Shown one piece after another: positions 1-8,304 of a stretch of DNA of 64,000 bases. The notes under the pieces were generated by a model that was given only the letters and a program-made list of their open reading frames with translations, did no database searches and was not told the origin of the DNA. Numbering within the stretch: position 1 is the first letter of the stretch; each line of letters begins with the position of its first letter. The stretch comes from Azonexus fungiphilus (lineage in GTDB: Bacteria > Pseudomonadota > Gammaproteobacteria > Burkholderiales > Rhodocyclaceae): NCBI RefSeq assembly GCF_003634965.1, contig NZ_RBXP01000016.1, forward strand, positions 259,778 to 323,777, in the 5' to 3' direction. Position numbers and translations under genes: made by a program.

Positions 1-261
1 GGCCAGCAGTTCACCGTCGCCCAGGGGGCGACGCTGGCCGCCGACTGGCTGGCCCGCAGCGGCCGCAGTCTGCCGCTCGAAGAGCGCCGCCAGTTGTCCG
101 AACTGAGCGACGAGATGGCCCGCCGGATGCTGGCCACGCTGTCGCGCGAAGCCGGCCTGTTCACCGCCCACGAAATGACCGAGGCGCTCGACCCCAACTA
201 CGATTCCGAGCTCGCCCGGACGCTGATGGTCGAGTGCGAGCGTCTGCTCGACGCCGAATGA
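1..261 (+). CDS. 3' end of an unidentified protein
   Basis: An open frame runs from the first base of the window to a TGA at 259-261, giving 86 residues. The start lies upstream of the window. The visible part is soluble and probably helical, rich in Ala, Leu, Glu and Arg, with no cysteine cluster, membrane segment or motif that I recognise. It ends 13 bases before the next gene on the same strand, so the two may be co-transcribed. I cannot assign a family; codon use matches the neighbours and supports a real gene. Confidence 0.7.
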   Translation, partial: GQQFTVAQGATLAADWLARSGRSLPLEERRQLSELSDEMARRMLATLSREAGLFTAHEMTEALDPNYDSELARTLMVECERLLDAE

Positions 262-274
262 CACACCATCACCG

Positions 275-964
275 ATGACTGCCCCTGCGCCAAACCCCTC
301 CGCACCGCCGCCCCCGCTGCCGAGCGACCTGATCGCCCGCGTCGCCGCCCACATCCAGGCCCGTTTCAGCGGCGAAGGCTCCGGCCACGACTGGCACCAT
401 ATCGACCGCGTCCGCCGGCTGGCGCGGCGGATTGCCGCCGCCGAGGGCGCCAACGTGGAAATCGCCGAACTGGCCGCGCTCGTCCATGACATCGCCGACT
501 GGAAATTCCACGGCGGTGACGATGCCATCGGACCGCGCGAAGCCGAACGCCTGCTGACGGAAGAGGGCGCACCAGCGGAAGTCATCGATGCGGTGGTGGA
601 AATCGTCCGCACCATCTCCTTCAAGGGCGCCGGCGTGCATACCGCGATGCGCACGCTGGAAGGCCGGTGCGTGCAGGACGCAGACCGCCTCGACGCCATT
701 GGCGCCATCGGCATCGCCCGCTGCTTTGCCTACGGCGGCCACGCCGGCCGGCCGCTCTACGACCCCGCCGTACCGCCGGTGATGCACGCCAGCGCTGAGG
801 CATACAAGGCCGCCAAGGGGCACAGCCTGAACCACTTCTACGAAAAACTCTTCCTCCTCAAGGAGCGCATGAACACCGCCAGCGGCCGCAAATTGGCTGA
901 GGAACGGCACCAATTCATGGAAAGCTTTGTCTCACGCTTCCTTGAAGAATGGGAAAGCGCATGA
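275..964 (+). CDS. HD-domain phosphohydrolase
   Basis: A 229-residue soluble protein. After a proline-rich N-terminus (residues 1-16) it shows the metal-binding pattern of the HD superfamily: the GHDWHHIDRV segment near residue 37 and the LVHDIADWK segment near residue 69, followed by conserved downstream helices. Members of the YedJ/YpgQ-like group are predicted metal-dependent phosphohydrolases acting on nucleotides or related phosphates; the substrate here is unknown. The stop overlaps the start of the next gene by 4 bases (ATGA), which implies translational coupling with the DsbA-like oxidoreductase. Confidence 0.85.
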   Translation: MTAPAPNPSAPPPPLPSDLIARVAAHIQARFSGEGSGHDWHHIDRVRRLARRIAAAEGANVEIAELAALVHDIADWKFHGGDDAIGPREAERLLTEEGAPAEVIDAVVEIVRTISFKGAGVHTAMRTLEGRCVQDADRLDAIGAIGIARCFAYGGHAGRPLYDPAVPPVMHASAEAYKAAKGHSLNHFYEKLFLLKERMNTASGRKLAEERHQFMESFVSRFLEEWESA

Positions 965-1626
965 GCCACCAACAACTACTGATCATCGAAGTCGTCTCCG
1001 ACGTTGTCTGCCCCTGGTGCTTCATCGGCCAGCGCCGGCTGGCGCAAGCCATCGACCTCGTCCGCGCCGAAGTGCCCGACTTCCGCCACGAAATCCGCTG
1101 GCGCCCCTTCTTCCTCAACCCGGACACGCCGCCGGCAGGCGAACCCTATCTGCCCTTCCTGGTGCAGAAATTCGGCAGCCGGGCGCAAGTCGAAGGCATC
1201 TGGCAGCGCATCCGCGAAATCGGCGCCCCGCTCGGTATCGACTACCGCTTCGAGAAAATCGAGGTGCGCGCCAACACGCTGGCGGCGCACCGCCTGATCC
1301 ACTGGGCGCAACAACAGGGCGACGCCGCCGGGCTGGTCGAAGGACTGTTCAAGGCCCAGTTCGAACAGGGCAAAAACGTCGGCGACCCAGAAATCCTCGC
1401 TCAGGTCGCCGCGGCCAACGGCCACGACCCGGCGACCGTACTTGTCTACCTCGACTCCGACGAAGACGCCGCCACCGTCCAGCAAATGGAACGCGAATCC
1501 CGAAGCTGGGGCGCCAGCTCCGTACCGACCTTCATCTTCGCCCGCCAGTCAGGCATACAGGGGGCCGAAGAACCCCGCGTGCTGGCGGATGGGATTCGGC
1601 AGGCGTGGGCTGCGGTGGTGAGGTGA
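961..1626 (+). CDS. DsbA-family oxidoreductase, FrnE-like
   Basis: A 221-residue thioredoxin-fold protein of the DsbA/FrnE type. The active-site motif CPWC lies near residue 18, within VVCPWCFIGQRRL, followed by a long helical insertion and a C-terminal half with SVPTFIF, the usual cis-Pro loop. There is no signal peptide, so it is probably cytoplasmic, unlike periplasmic DsbA. Family members catalyse dithiol-disulfide exchange or glutathione-dependent isomerisation. I chose the ATG at 961, which overlaps the preceding stop, over an in-frame ATG at 949. Convergent with the LysR gene, with 16 bases between them. Confidence 0.88.
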   Translation: MSHQQLLIIEVVSDVVCPWCFIGQRRLAQAIDLVRAEVPDFRHEIRWRPFFLNPDTPPAGEPYLPFLVQKFGSRAQVEGIWQRIREIGAPLGIDYRFEKIEVRANTLAAHRLIHWAQQQGDAAGLVEGLFKAQFEQGKNVGDPEILAQVAAANGHDPATVLVYLDSDEDAATVQQMERESRSWGASSVPTFIFARQSGIQGAEEPRVLADGIRQAWAAVVR

Positions 1627-1642
1627 GGCGGGATTTGCCGCC

Positions 1643-2557
1643 CTAGCGGGCTGAGCCCGACAGAAAATCCAGAAGCGCTGCCGCCGGGCCTGCCAGGGTC
1701 GCGTCGCTGGCGGTGCACAGCAGCAGTTTCCGGTTCGCCCACGGGTCTGCCAGCGGCAGCCAATCGATTTTCGGGCTGGCCAGGCGGCGGGCGGTGGTTT
1801 CGGGAAGAATCGCGATGCCGACCTCGTCCGCGACGAGGCTCACTACGGCGTCCAGGCTGCGTACCCGCACGCGGTAGTGGATGCCGCGCCCGTACTGGAT
1901 GGCCTGGTTTTGTATGAAGCGGCTCAGGCCGCTTTCGGACGGCAGGCCGACGAAGGGATGCTGCAGGAGGTCGGCGAATGGCACACTGCCCTCCTGTCGC
2001 GGGCACTGCGCGGTGGGAAATACCGCCACCAGCCGATCCTCGCGGAAGAAACGGGTATTCAGCCCCTCGGTCCGGACGTAGTCGGCGACGATGCCGATGT
2101 CGGCCTGCTCCTGGCGCATCGCCGACAGCACATCCTGGCTGTCCAGCTCGCGCAGATCGATATCCAGCGCCTGGTGTTCGACCAGGAAGCGGCCGATCAG
2201 CGGCGGCAGGTATTCCGTCATCGCGGCGGTATTGCACAGGACCCGGACGGTGCTGCGGACGCCATGCGCGAAGGCGGCCATTTCGGCGTGCAGCATCTCC
2301 AGTTCGCGCTCCAGCCGGCCCGCATACCTGAGCAGCGTCCGCCCGGCGTCGGTCAGTTTGACGCCGTGTTTCGAGCGCTGCAGCAGCGCCGTGCCCAGGG
2401 CATGCTCCATCTTCTGCAAGCGCGTGCTGGCGGCGGCCAGCGAAAGATGCACATTTTCTGCGCCACGGGTGATCGATCCCGCCTCGGCAATGGCTGCGAA
2501 GACGTGCAGGTCGTAAGTGGAAATGCGATGCGGCAAGACGGATCGATTGAGCGGCAT
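1643..2557 (-). CDS. LysR-family transcriptional regulator
   Basis: A 304-residue LysR-type regulator. The N-terminal winged helix-turn-helix spans roughly residues 10-70 (DLHVFAAIAEAGSITRGAE, then SLAAASTRLQKMEHALG). The C-terminal substrate-binding domain follows from about residue 95. I prefer the ATG at 2557 because GAAGG lies 9 bases upstream; an in-frame ATG at 2566 directly abuts that motif. It is divergent from a TauE/SafE-type permease, so it probably controls that gene. The inducer is unknown; sulfonate- or organic-acid-type ligands are possible but not shown. Confidence 0.88.
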   Translation of the reverse strand: MPLNRSVLPHRISTYDLHVFAAIAEAGSITRGAENVHLSLAAASTRLQKMEHALGTALLQRSKHGVKLTDAGRTLLRYAGRLERELEMLHAEMAAFAHGVRSTVRVLCNTAAMTEYLPPLIGRFLVEHQALDIDLRELDSQDVLSAMRQEQADIGIVADYVRTEGLNTRFFREDRLVAVFPTAQCPRQEGSVPFADLLQHPFVGLPSESGLSRFIQNQAIQYGRGIHYRVRVRSLDAVVSLVADEVGIAILPETTARRLASPKIDWLPLADPWANRKLLLCTASDATLAGPAAALLDFLSGSAR

Positions 2558-2640
2558 GGTCGTCATCCTTCGGTTTTGGCAAAGGTTACCACCACCAAGC
2601 TGTGATCGACAGGCGCTATCCTCTGGCTGATCATCAAGGC

Positions 2641-3378
2641 ATGGACACCGAAACCTATCTGATCATTGCTGCCGTGTTTCTCGCCGCCGGGGTGGTCAAG
2701 GGAATCTCCGGGCTGGGGCTGCCGACCATTTCGATGGCGTTGCTTAGCTTGCTGATGGCGCCGGCCCAGGCCGCGATGCTCATGGTCCTGCCTTCGTTTG
2801 CGACCAATATCGCGCAGTGCTTCGGTCCGCATTGGCGGCGCCTGGCCCGGAATTTCTGGCCCCTGTGGACTTGCCTGGCGCTGCTCACCCTCTACAGCCC
2901 GCTCGCCAGCATCGAGACGGCGGGAAGTCGGGCCACCGCGATCCTCGCTGTCGTGCTGATCGCCTATGGAATCTGGGGCCTGTGGAAGCCGAGCCTGCCG
3001 GAAATCCGCGCAGAAGTCCGGTCGACCGCAGCGCTCGTCGGTAGCCTGTCCGGTCTGGTCGCGGCAGCGACCGGCGTGTTCGTGATGCCGCTGGTGCCTT
3101 ACCTGCAGTCGCTGCGCTTAGCCAAGGACGAGTTCATTCAAGGGCTGGGGATCAGCTTCATGATTGCCACCGTGGCGCTGAGCATCCGGCTTGGCACGGC
3201 CAACGCGGAGGAACTGCTGGCCAATCTTCCCGGCTGCGCGACGGCCCTGGTCGCCGCCTTTCTGGGCCTCTGGATGGGTGGCCGACTGCGGGGACGGCTG
3301 AATCCGACCCAGTTTCAGCGCGCGCTTTATGGGGTTTTTGTCGCGCTGGGCTCGATCATGCTGAGCCGGGCCCTGTGA
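2641..3378 (+). CDS. TauE/SafE-family permease
   Basis: A 245-residue polytopic membrane protein with about eight hydrophobic segments. The N-terminal GVVKGISGLGLPT segment and the repeated half-structure are typical of the TauE/SafE (sulfite/organosulfonate exporter) family. I chose the ATG at 2641, which begins directly before the first membrane segment. An in-frame GTG at 2602 would add 13 polar residues and has no better ribosome site. The gene is divergent from the LysR regulator and overlaps the next small gene by one base. The substrate is not predictable from sequence. This is one of three TauE/SafE genes in the first 27 kb and the most divergent of them. Confidence 0.82.
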   Translation: MDTETYLIIAAVFLAAGVVKGISGLGLPTISMALLSLLMAPAQAAMLMVLPSFATNIAQCFGPHWRRLARNFWPLWTCLALLTLYSPLASIETAGSRATAILAVVLIAYGIWGLWKPSLPEIRAEVRSTAALVGSLSGLVAAATGVFVMPLVPYLQSLRLAKDEFIQGLGISFMIATVALSIRLGTANAEELLANLPGCATALVAAFLGLWMGGRLRGRLNPTQFQRALYGVFVALGSIMLSRAL

Positions 3379-3593
3379 TGACTCCCAAGGCGAGCGCTCG
3401 GGAAGCGCCGGCGCAGGCCCTGGAGCGGGCTTACCGTATGGCGCTGGGTGTGGAGGCTGCCGCGCGGCAAAGATTGGGCGATGGCGATCCCGCTTTCGTC
3501 GATCTGACACAGTGGTTGCTTGCCGCCGAACTCCTCAGCCTCCTCGATGAACTGCGCGCGGGCTTACTGGCCTCGCTCGATCCGCGCTCATGA
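3378..3593 (+). CDS. small hypothetical protein
   Basis: A 71-residue protein starting at the ATG that shares its A with the TGA of the permease upstream, so it is probably translated by coupling. It is predicted helical and has no cysteine, signal peptide or membrane segment. The C-terminal half is leucine-rich (LLAAELLSLLDELRAGLLASL). I do not recognise a family. It lies between the permease and a strong terminator, so it is the last gene of that unit. The coupling supports it being real. Confidence 0.55.
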   Translation: MTPKASAREAPAQALERAYRMALGVEAAARQRLGDGDPAFVDLTQWLLAAELLSLLDELRAGLLASLDPRS

Positions 3594-3637
3594 CATCGTC
3601 GATCGCCACGCCGTCGCGAGGCCGGCCGACGGGCAAC

Positions 3638-3673
3638 AAAAAGGCCGGTGGGTTTTCCCCTACCGGCCTTTTT
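3638..3673. terminator. bidirectional rho-independent terminator
   Basis: The stem GGCCGGT/ACCGGCC (3643-3649 with 3662-3668) is flanked by five A residues on the left and five T residues on the right, so it can work in both directions. It separates the permease and small-protein unit on the plus strand from the Tim44-like gene that ends at 3691 on the minus strand. Confidence 0.88.
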
Positions 3674-3690
3674 ATGGGCGGCGACAGTCT

Positions 3691-4572
3691 TTACTGAACT
3701 TGCTGGATCCCGGCGATGACCCAGCCGCGGCTGCCGTCGGTCGGCTTGCTCATGTGCCAGACTTCCGAGAAGTTCTCGATCGGACCGTTACGTTCCTCGC
3801 GGATCTGGCCACTGAAGTGGACGCTGACGATGTAGCGAGCGCCTTCCTCGGCGACGTCGATGACCTGGGCGTCGAGGCGAACGACATCGGTTTCCTGCGT
3901 CGCGCCGTTGCGCTCGGCGATCGCCATCTTGATCTCGGCGAACATTTCCGGCGAGGTGAATTCGCGGATGTCGTCGAGGTTGCCGGCGTCGTTGGCGGCC
4001 TGCAGGCGGATGAAGTTGACCTTGGCGTTGCGCACGAAGCCCTCGGCATCGAAGTCGGCCGGAATGTTGCCGCCGGTCGATTCAACCGCCTGAGCCGTCG
4101 GCGTGAAGGAGGAACCGCCTGCCGGCGTGAAATCCGGCCGTGCCACATTGCCCGGCTGACCGCCGTAGTTGGCACCGGCGCCGGCGTACTGCATGCCTTG
4201 TGCCTGGGCACCGGCCTTCTTGCGCAGGAAGAAGCCGACCGCAGCGATGACGACGACGGCGAGCAGGGCGATCATCATGAAGTTCGCCAGTTCCTCGCCG
4301 AAGCCGAGGTGCGAAGCCAGTGCGGCCAGGCCGAGACCGGCGGCGAGGCCGGCGAGCGGACCCATCCACGAGCGCTTCGGCTGGGCCTGCGGTGCGGCCG
4401 CGGGGGCAGCCGGCTGCTGGCGCTGGGCCTGGCTGACGTTGTTGCTCGGCGGCGTCGCCTGACGCTGCATGCCGGTCGAGCCGCCACCGCCCAGGCGCTT
4501 GGCCTCGGCGTCATTGATGTTCAGCGTGAAGCCGAGGACGACGGCAGCCGCCAACGCGATGAACTTGTTCAT
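3691..4572 (-). CDS. Tim44-like domain protein
   Basis: A 293-residue protein. Residues 1-24 look like a signal peptide or N-terminal anchor (MNKFIALAAAVVLGFTLNIN, then DAEA). A low-complexity Gly/Gln/Pro/Ala-rich linker follows, then one or two hydrophobic segments (about 85-130) and a C-terminal Tim44-like domain (about 165-293, NTF2-like fold) ending in VIAGIQQVQ. Bacterial members are membrane-associated proteins of unknown function; the name comes from homology to the mitochondrial import motor subunit and does not imply that role here. It has its own promoter region, 99 bases downstream of the cobyrinate synthase gene on the same strand, and ends at the bidirectional terminator. Confidence 0.85.
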   Translation of the reverse strand: MNKFIALAAAVVLGFTLNINDAEAKRLGGGGSTGMQRQATPPSNNVSQAQRQQPAAPAAAPQAQPKRSWMGPLAGLAAGLGLAALASHLGFGEELANFMMIALLAVVVIAAVGFFLRKKAGAQAQGMQYAGAGANYGGQPGNVARPDFTPAGGSSFTPTAQAVESTGGNIPADFDAEGFVRNAKVNFIRLQAANDAGNLDDIREFTSPEMFAEIKMAIAERNGATQETDVVRLDAQVIDVAEEGARYIVSVHFSGQIREERNGPIENFSEVWHMSKPTDGSRGWVIAGIQQVQ

Positions 4573-4671
4573 GGATGTCTCCTTTCGGGAATAAGTGAAG
4601 CGGATTGTACGCAGTTCCTGTTTTCCGAAAAAACAGCCGGACTCTAATTGACGATTCGAAAAAACCGGAAT

Positions 4672-5952
4672 TCAGCCAGCGAAGAGTGCCGCGGTGGCTT
4701 GCGCTTGCGACGGAAAATAGAAATGCACGTAGGACGCCGTCAGTCGCTGCCGACGGTAGATCGCCTCGCCCTCGCGCCCGTCGGCGGTATGCGCCCGGCA
4801 CAGCGGCGACAGGGGCGTCTCGCTCTTCGAATAATGGAAGGTGTGGCCGGCCAGCCGGCCTTCCGGTAGTTCTGCAAACTGCGTGCCGAGCGCCGCCAGG
4901 CGCGGCTGCATCACCGCCCGGCCTGGCAGCAGGCCGGCGAAGCGGTGGGCCTGGCCGGCCTTGTCCACGACTTCCTCGAACAGGCTCATCATGCCGCCGC
5001 ATTCGGCGAGCAGTGGCTTGCCGGCGTCGACATGGGCGTGCAGGGCCTGCCATAGCCCGGCGTTGGCGCTCAGCGGGGTGGCGTGCAGTTCCGGGTAGCC
5101 GCCGGGCAGCCAGACGGCGTCGCACGCCGGTAGCGGATCGCCGGCCACCGGCGAGAAGAAGCACAACTCGGCGCCCAGCCCCTGCAGCGTTTCCAGGTTG
5201 GCCGGATAGATGAAGCCGTAGGCGGCGTCGTGGGCGATGGCGATGCGCCGGCCGGCAAGCAAGGGCGGCAGGGTTGGCAGCGGGGCGGCGGTGAAATTTA
5301 TCGTTTTTGGCAGGTCGACCGTGGCACTCTCGGCGAGCGCATCGGCCAGCCGGTCGAGGCGACTTTCCAGGTCGTCGATCTCGGCCGCCTGGAGCAGGCC
5401 GAGGTGGCGTTCGGGCAGGCTGTCGCCGCTTTTCGGCAAGGCGCCGAACCAGCCCACGCCAGGCGCCAGGCTGTCCTTGAGCATGCCGGCGTGACGCGGG
5501 CTGGCGACGCGGTTGGCCAACACCCCGGCAAACGGCAGTCCGGGCCGGTAGGTGGCCAGGCCGTGGGCGACCGCGCCGAAGGTCTGGGCCATGGCTCCGG
5601 CGTCGATCAGCGCCATCACCGGGATGGCGAAGCGCTCGGCAATGTCGGCCGCCGACGGTTGGCCGTCGAACAGGCCCATCACGCCCTCGACCAGGATCAG
5701 GTCGGAATCCGCCGCTGCCCGCGCCAGCCGCCAGCGCGCGTCGGCCTCGCCACACATGCCGAGGTCGAGGTTGTGGCACGGTCGACCGCTGGCGAAGGCA
5801 TGAATCTGCGGATCAAGGAAATCCGGCCCGCACTTGAACACGGTGACGCGCCGCCCCTGGCGCGCATGCAGGCGGGCCAGCGCGGCGGTGACGGTGGTTT
5901 TTCCCTGGCCGGAGGCGGGGGCGGCGATGAGCAGGGCGGGACAGGCGGGCAT
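4672..5952 (-). CDS. cobB/cbiA: cobyrinate a,c-diamide synthase
   Basis: A 426-residue enzyme, the usual length for CobB/CbiA. It amidates the a and c side chains of (hydrogeno)cobyrinate using glutamine and ATP. The N-terminal dethiobiotin-synthetase-like ATPase domain has the P-loop APASGQGKTTVTAAL near residue 10 and KCGPDFLDP near residue 40. The C-terminal class I glutamine amidotransferase domain carries the nucleophile in LLAECGGMMSLFEE near residue 320, with the LPGGYPE motif upstream. It stands apart from the btu/cobO operon by about 3 kb and is the only corrin-ring tailoring gene here, so the remaining pathway must lie elsewhere if the cell makes B12 de novo. Confidence 0.93.
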   Translation of the reverse strand: MPACPALLIAAPASGQGKTTVTAALARLHARQGRRVTVFKCGPDFLDPQIHAFASGRPCHNLDLGMCGEADARWRLARAAADSDLILVEGVMGLFDGQPSAADIAERFAIPVMALIDAGAMAQTFGAVAHGLATYRPGLPFAGVLANRVASPRHAGMLKDSLAPGVGWFGALPKSGDSLPERHLGLLQAAEIDDLESRLDRLADALAESATVDLPKTINFTAAPLPTLPPLLAGRRIAIAHDAAYGFIYPANLETLQGLGAELCFFSPVAGDPLPACDAVWLPGGYPELHATPLSANAGLWQALHAHVDAGKPLLAECGGMMSLFEEVVDKAGQAHRFAGLLPGRAVMQPRLAALGTQFAELPEGRLAGHTFHYSKSETPLSPLCRAHTADGREGEAIYRRQRLTASYVHFYFPSQAQATAALFAG

Positions 5953-6044
5953 CGGTGATCACTGGTCGGTTGTTGGCCGGCCGGATTCTCGCATGCGAGG
6001 CCGGATTCAGGCTGCCCTTCGGCTGAGTGCCTGGTCGCGGCAGC

Positions 6045-6725
6045 TCAGTCGAGCAGCTCGATTTCTCCGTAGTGCAGGCGGACCAAGCCTTTCGCCGCCA
6101 GTTGCTTGAGCGCCTGGTTGACGCTTTGGCGGCTGATGCCCAGCATCCGACCGAGGACTTCCTGGCCGATACGAATGCGCTGGCGGGCGATATCACGGCT
6201 GCCATTACCCTGCGCCAGCAGGCGCAACCGCCGCAGTACGCGCTCCTCGAGAGGGAGTTGGGCCAGCTCCTCGAGCACGGCAAAGCTCACCCGCAGTTTG
6301 CGGCAGGTCAGTCGTGCCACGTCGCGCCAGTATTGCGGATGGGTTTCCAGCCATCGTTCCAGTCCGGCTCCGGGTATCACCAGGACTTCGCCGGGGAGAT
6401 CCGCAATCGCGTCGTGGGTACGCGGCTGGCCATCGATCACCGAGATTTCGCCGAACCACTGGTAGGGCTCCAGGTAAGCGAGGAGCGCGGCCCGACCATC
6501 GGCATCATGGGCGCCAATGTGCACGGCGCCGGCGATCACGCAGTACATGCCGCTGGCCGGGCTGCCCCGGGTGAACAGTGCTTCACCTGCTTCCAGGCGG
6601 CGCACAACGGCCATGCTCAGCAAGGCCTGCTGCAACGGCGGCGGGCAGCTCGCAAACCAGTCGTCGCTCTGGAGAGCGGCATGCAAGGTCATCGGGGCGG
6701 AGGGCAGCGGGTTGATCGTCGGCAT
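6045..6725 (-). CDS. Crp/Fnr-family transcriptional regulator
   Basis: A 226-residue regulator. The N-terminal cyclic-nucleotide-binding-like beta barrel covers about residues 15-130 (EAGEALFTRGSPASGMYCVI, then GEISVIDGQPRTHDA). The C-terminal winged helix has the recognition helix GISRQSVNQALKQLA near residue 195. There is no N-terminal cysteine cluster, so it is not an oxygen-sensing FNR of the Fe-S type. I chose the ATG at 6725 because the longer frame would run into the divergent gene. A 16-bp near-palindrome directly abuts this start codon, suggesting autoregulation. The ligand is unknown. Confidence 0.87.
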   Translation of the reverse strand: MPTINPLPSAPMTLHAALQSDDWFASCPPPLQQALLSMAVVRRLEAGEALFTRGSPASGMYCVIAGAVHIGAHDADGRAALLAYLEPYQWFGEISVIDGQPRTHDAIADLPGEVLVIPGAGLERWLETHPQYWRDVARLTCRKLRVSFAVLEELAQLPLEERVLRRLRLLAQGNGSRDIARQRIRIGQEVLGRMLGISRQSVNQALKQLAAKGLVRLHYGEIELLD

Positions 6726-6741
6726 TGTCAAAATTCTGACA
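6726..6741. promoter_or_regulatory. candidate Crp/Fnr-type operator
   Basis: TGTCA-AAATTC-TGACA is a 16-bp inverted repeat with 5-bp arms and a six-base spacer, the geometry of Crp/Fnr family sites. It lies immediately upstream of the Crp/Fnr gene start (6725, minus) and 50 bases upstream of the DUF962 gene (plus), so one dimer could control both. The half-site TGTCA differs from the Crp half-site TGTGA. Confidence 0.5.
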
Positions 6742-6790
6742 GACTCCGGCTGGCCCGTGGTGCATCCTGCGTACAAACAACACGGAGACA

Positions 6791-7327
6791 ATGATGACCC
6801 CTTCGACCACCCTGCTGGTGAGCTACGCCCGTTATCACCGCGACCCCCGCAACATCGCCACCCACTACGTGGGCATCCCCCTGATCATCTTTGCCATTGG
6901 CGTTCTGCTCGGGCGCCTGCAGTTTTCCCCGCTCGGATTGCCACTGAACGGCGCCGTGACGGTCTGGACATTGGCTGCCGCCTGGTACCTCTATCAAGGC
7001 GTGAGCGTGGTGACCATGGCGACCATCGTCGTGACCGGCCTGCTGGTGATGATTGCCCAGCCCTTCGCTCAGGCAGCCCTGTTTCCCTGGCTGGCTGCCG
7101 GCCTGGGCAGCTTCGTCGTCGGCTGGGCATTCCAGCTCGTCGGGCATGTCTGGGAGGGGCGCAAGCCTGCTTTTGTCGATGACATCCGCGGTCTGCTCGT
7201 CGGCCCGATGTTCGTGACGGCCGAAGTCTGGTTTGCCCTGGGGGGCGGCAAGTCCCTGCGCGATCAGATCGACGCTGAAGCCGGCCCGGTGGCTCGCCAG
7301 ACCCCGCGTCCGACCGAGCAGGCATGA
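6791..7327 (+). CDS. DUF962 / Mpo1-like membrane protein
   Basis: A 178-residue membrane protein with about four hydrophobic segments. The N-terminal YARYHRDPRNIATHYVGIPL and the later GWAFQLVGHVWEGRKPAF segment carry the conserved histidines of the DUF962 family. The yeast member Mpo1 is an Fe2+-dependent dioxygenase of 2-hydroxy fatty acids; bacterial members are mostly uncharacterised. GGAGA lies just upstream of the ATG at 6791; a second ATG at 6794 is also possible. It is divergent from the Crp/Fnr regulator and overlaps the following reductase gene by 4 bases. Confidence 0.82.
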   Translation: MMTPSTTLLVSYARYHRDPRNIATHYVGIPLIIFAIGVLLGRLQFSPLGLPLNGAVTVWTLAAAWYLYQGVSVVTMATIVVTGLLVMIAQPFAQAALFPWLAAGLGSFVVGWAFQLVGHVWEGRKPAFVDDIRGLLVGPMFVTAEVWFALGGGKSLRDQIDAEAGPVARQTPRPTEQA

Positions 7328-8304
7328 AACCAGCGCCACACTTTCTGGTCATGGGTGCCGGCAGCGTTGGCTGCTACCTCGGAGGCTGCCTGCAGCATGC
7401 GGGCGCGCAGGTCGATTTCGTCGGTCGGCCCAGCGTTCTGCACAGCTTGCGCACGCACGGTCTGTCCCTGAGCGACCGCGATGGTCGGAAGCAGTTCGTG
7501 GCGCCGGCACAATTGCGGCTTCACGAGCAGATTCCTTCTGCCTGTCATCCCGATCTGGTGTTGCTGTGTGTCAAAAGCCGCGCCACTGAAGCGGCAGCGC
7601 AGGCGCTTGAGCGCCATCTGGCGGCGGGCACCCCGGTGCTGTCGCTGCAGAACGGCCTGCACAACGTGACGCTGGCGCAGGCTGTGGCGCCCGGTCTGAA
7701 TTGGCTGGCGGGCATGGTGCCGTTCAATATTGCCGAAATCGGGCCCGGCTGTTTTCACCGTGGCAGCAGTGGCCAGCTGGCAGCCGAGGAGCATGCCCGG
7801 CTGCGTGCCTGTACCGGTCTGTTCGCGCAAGCCGGCGTGCCACTGGCCCTGCATGCCGACCTGAAACCGATCCAACGGGGCAAGCTGTTGCTCAACCTCA
7901 ACAATCCGGTCAATGCGCTTTCCGGTCTGCCGTTGCGTGCCCAATTGCTGGACGCGGCGCACCGCCGGCAGTTTGCCGGCTTGATGCGCGAGGCGCTGGC
8001 GCTGATGCGGCTGGACGGGACAGAGCCGGCTGTGCTGACGCCCCTGCCCTGGAATCTGCTGATCCGCATCCTGTGCTTGCCGACGCCGCTGTTTCGCCTG
8101 ATAGCCGCTCGCTTGCTGCGTATCGATCCGCAGGCCCGTTCCAGCATGGCGGACGATCTGGCTGCCGGGCGGCCGACCGAGATCGACGTACTTTGCGGCG
8201 AGATCGTGCGCCTGGCCGAGCGGCTGGGTCGGCGCGCCCCGCTGAACGAGGCCATGGTCGCCCGCATTCAGGCCCTGAGTACCGGCCCGACGACTGCGCC
8301 ATGA
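7324..8304 (+). CDS. 2-dehydropantoate 2-reductase family protein
   Basis: A 326-residue ApbA/PanE-type protein. The N-terminal Rossmann fold has MGAGSVGCYLGGCLQHAG near residue 10. The conserved SLQNGLHN segment lies near residue 105, and the C-terminal helical domain carries the catalytic lysine region (KPIQRGKLLLNLNNPVNAL, near residue 180). PanE reduces ketopantoate to pantoate with NADPH in coenzyme A synthesis, but many paralogs act on other 2-keto acids. Its operon with two membrane proteins, not panB/panC, makes the exact substrate uncertain. ATGA overlaps link it to the genes on both sides. Confidence 0.85.
   Translation: MKPAPHFLVMGAGSVGCYLGGCLQHAGAQVDFVGRPSVLHSLRTHGLSLSDRDGRKQFVAPAQLRLHEQIPSACHPDLVLLCVKSRATEAAAQALERHLAAGTPVLSLQNGLHNVTLAQAVAPGLNWLAGMVPFNIAEIGPGCFHRGSSGQLAAEEHARLRACTGLFAQAGVPLALHADLKPIQRGKLLLNLNNPVNALSGLPLRAQLLDAAHRRQFAGLMREALALMRLDGTEPAVLTPLPWNLLIRILCLPTPLFRLIAARLLRIDPQARSSMADDLAAGRPTEIDVLCGEIVRLAERLGRRAPLNEAMVARIQALSTGPTTAP

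Noticed and set aside
2602..2640. Upstream GTG start for the first TauE/SafE gene
   Set aside because: It would add a polar stretch before the first membrane helix and has no better ribosome site, though it cannot be fully excluded.
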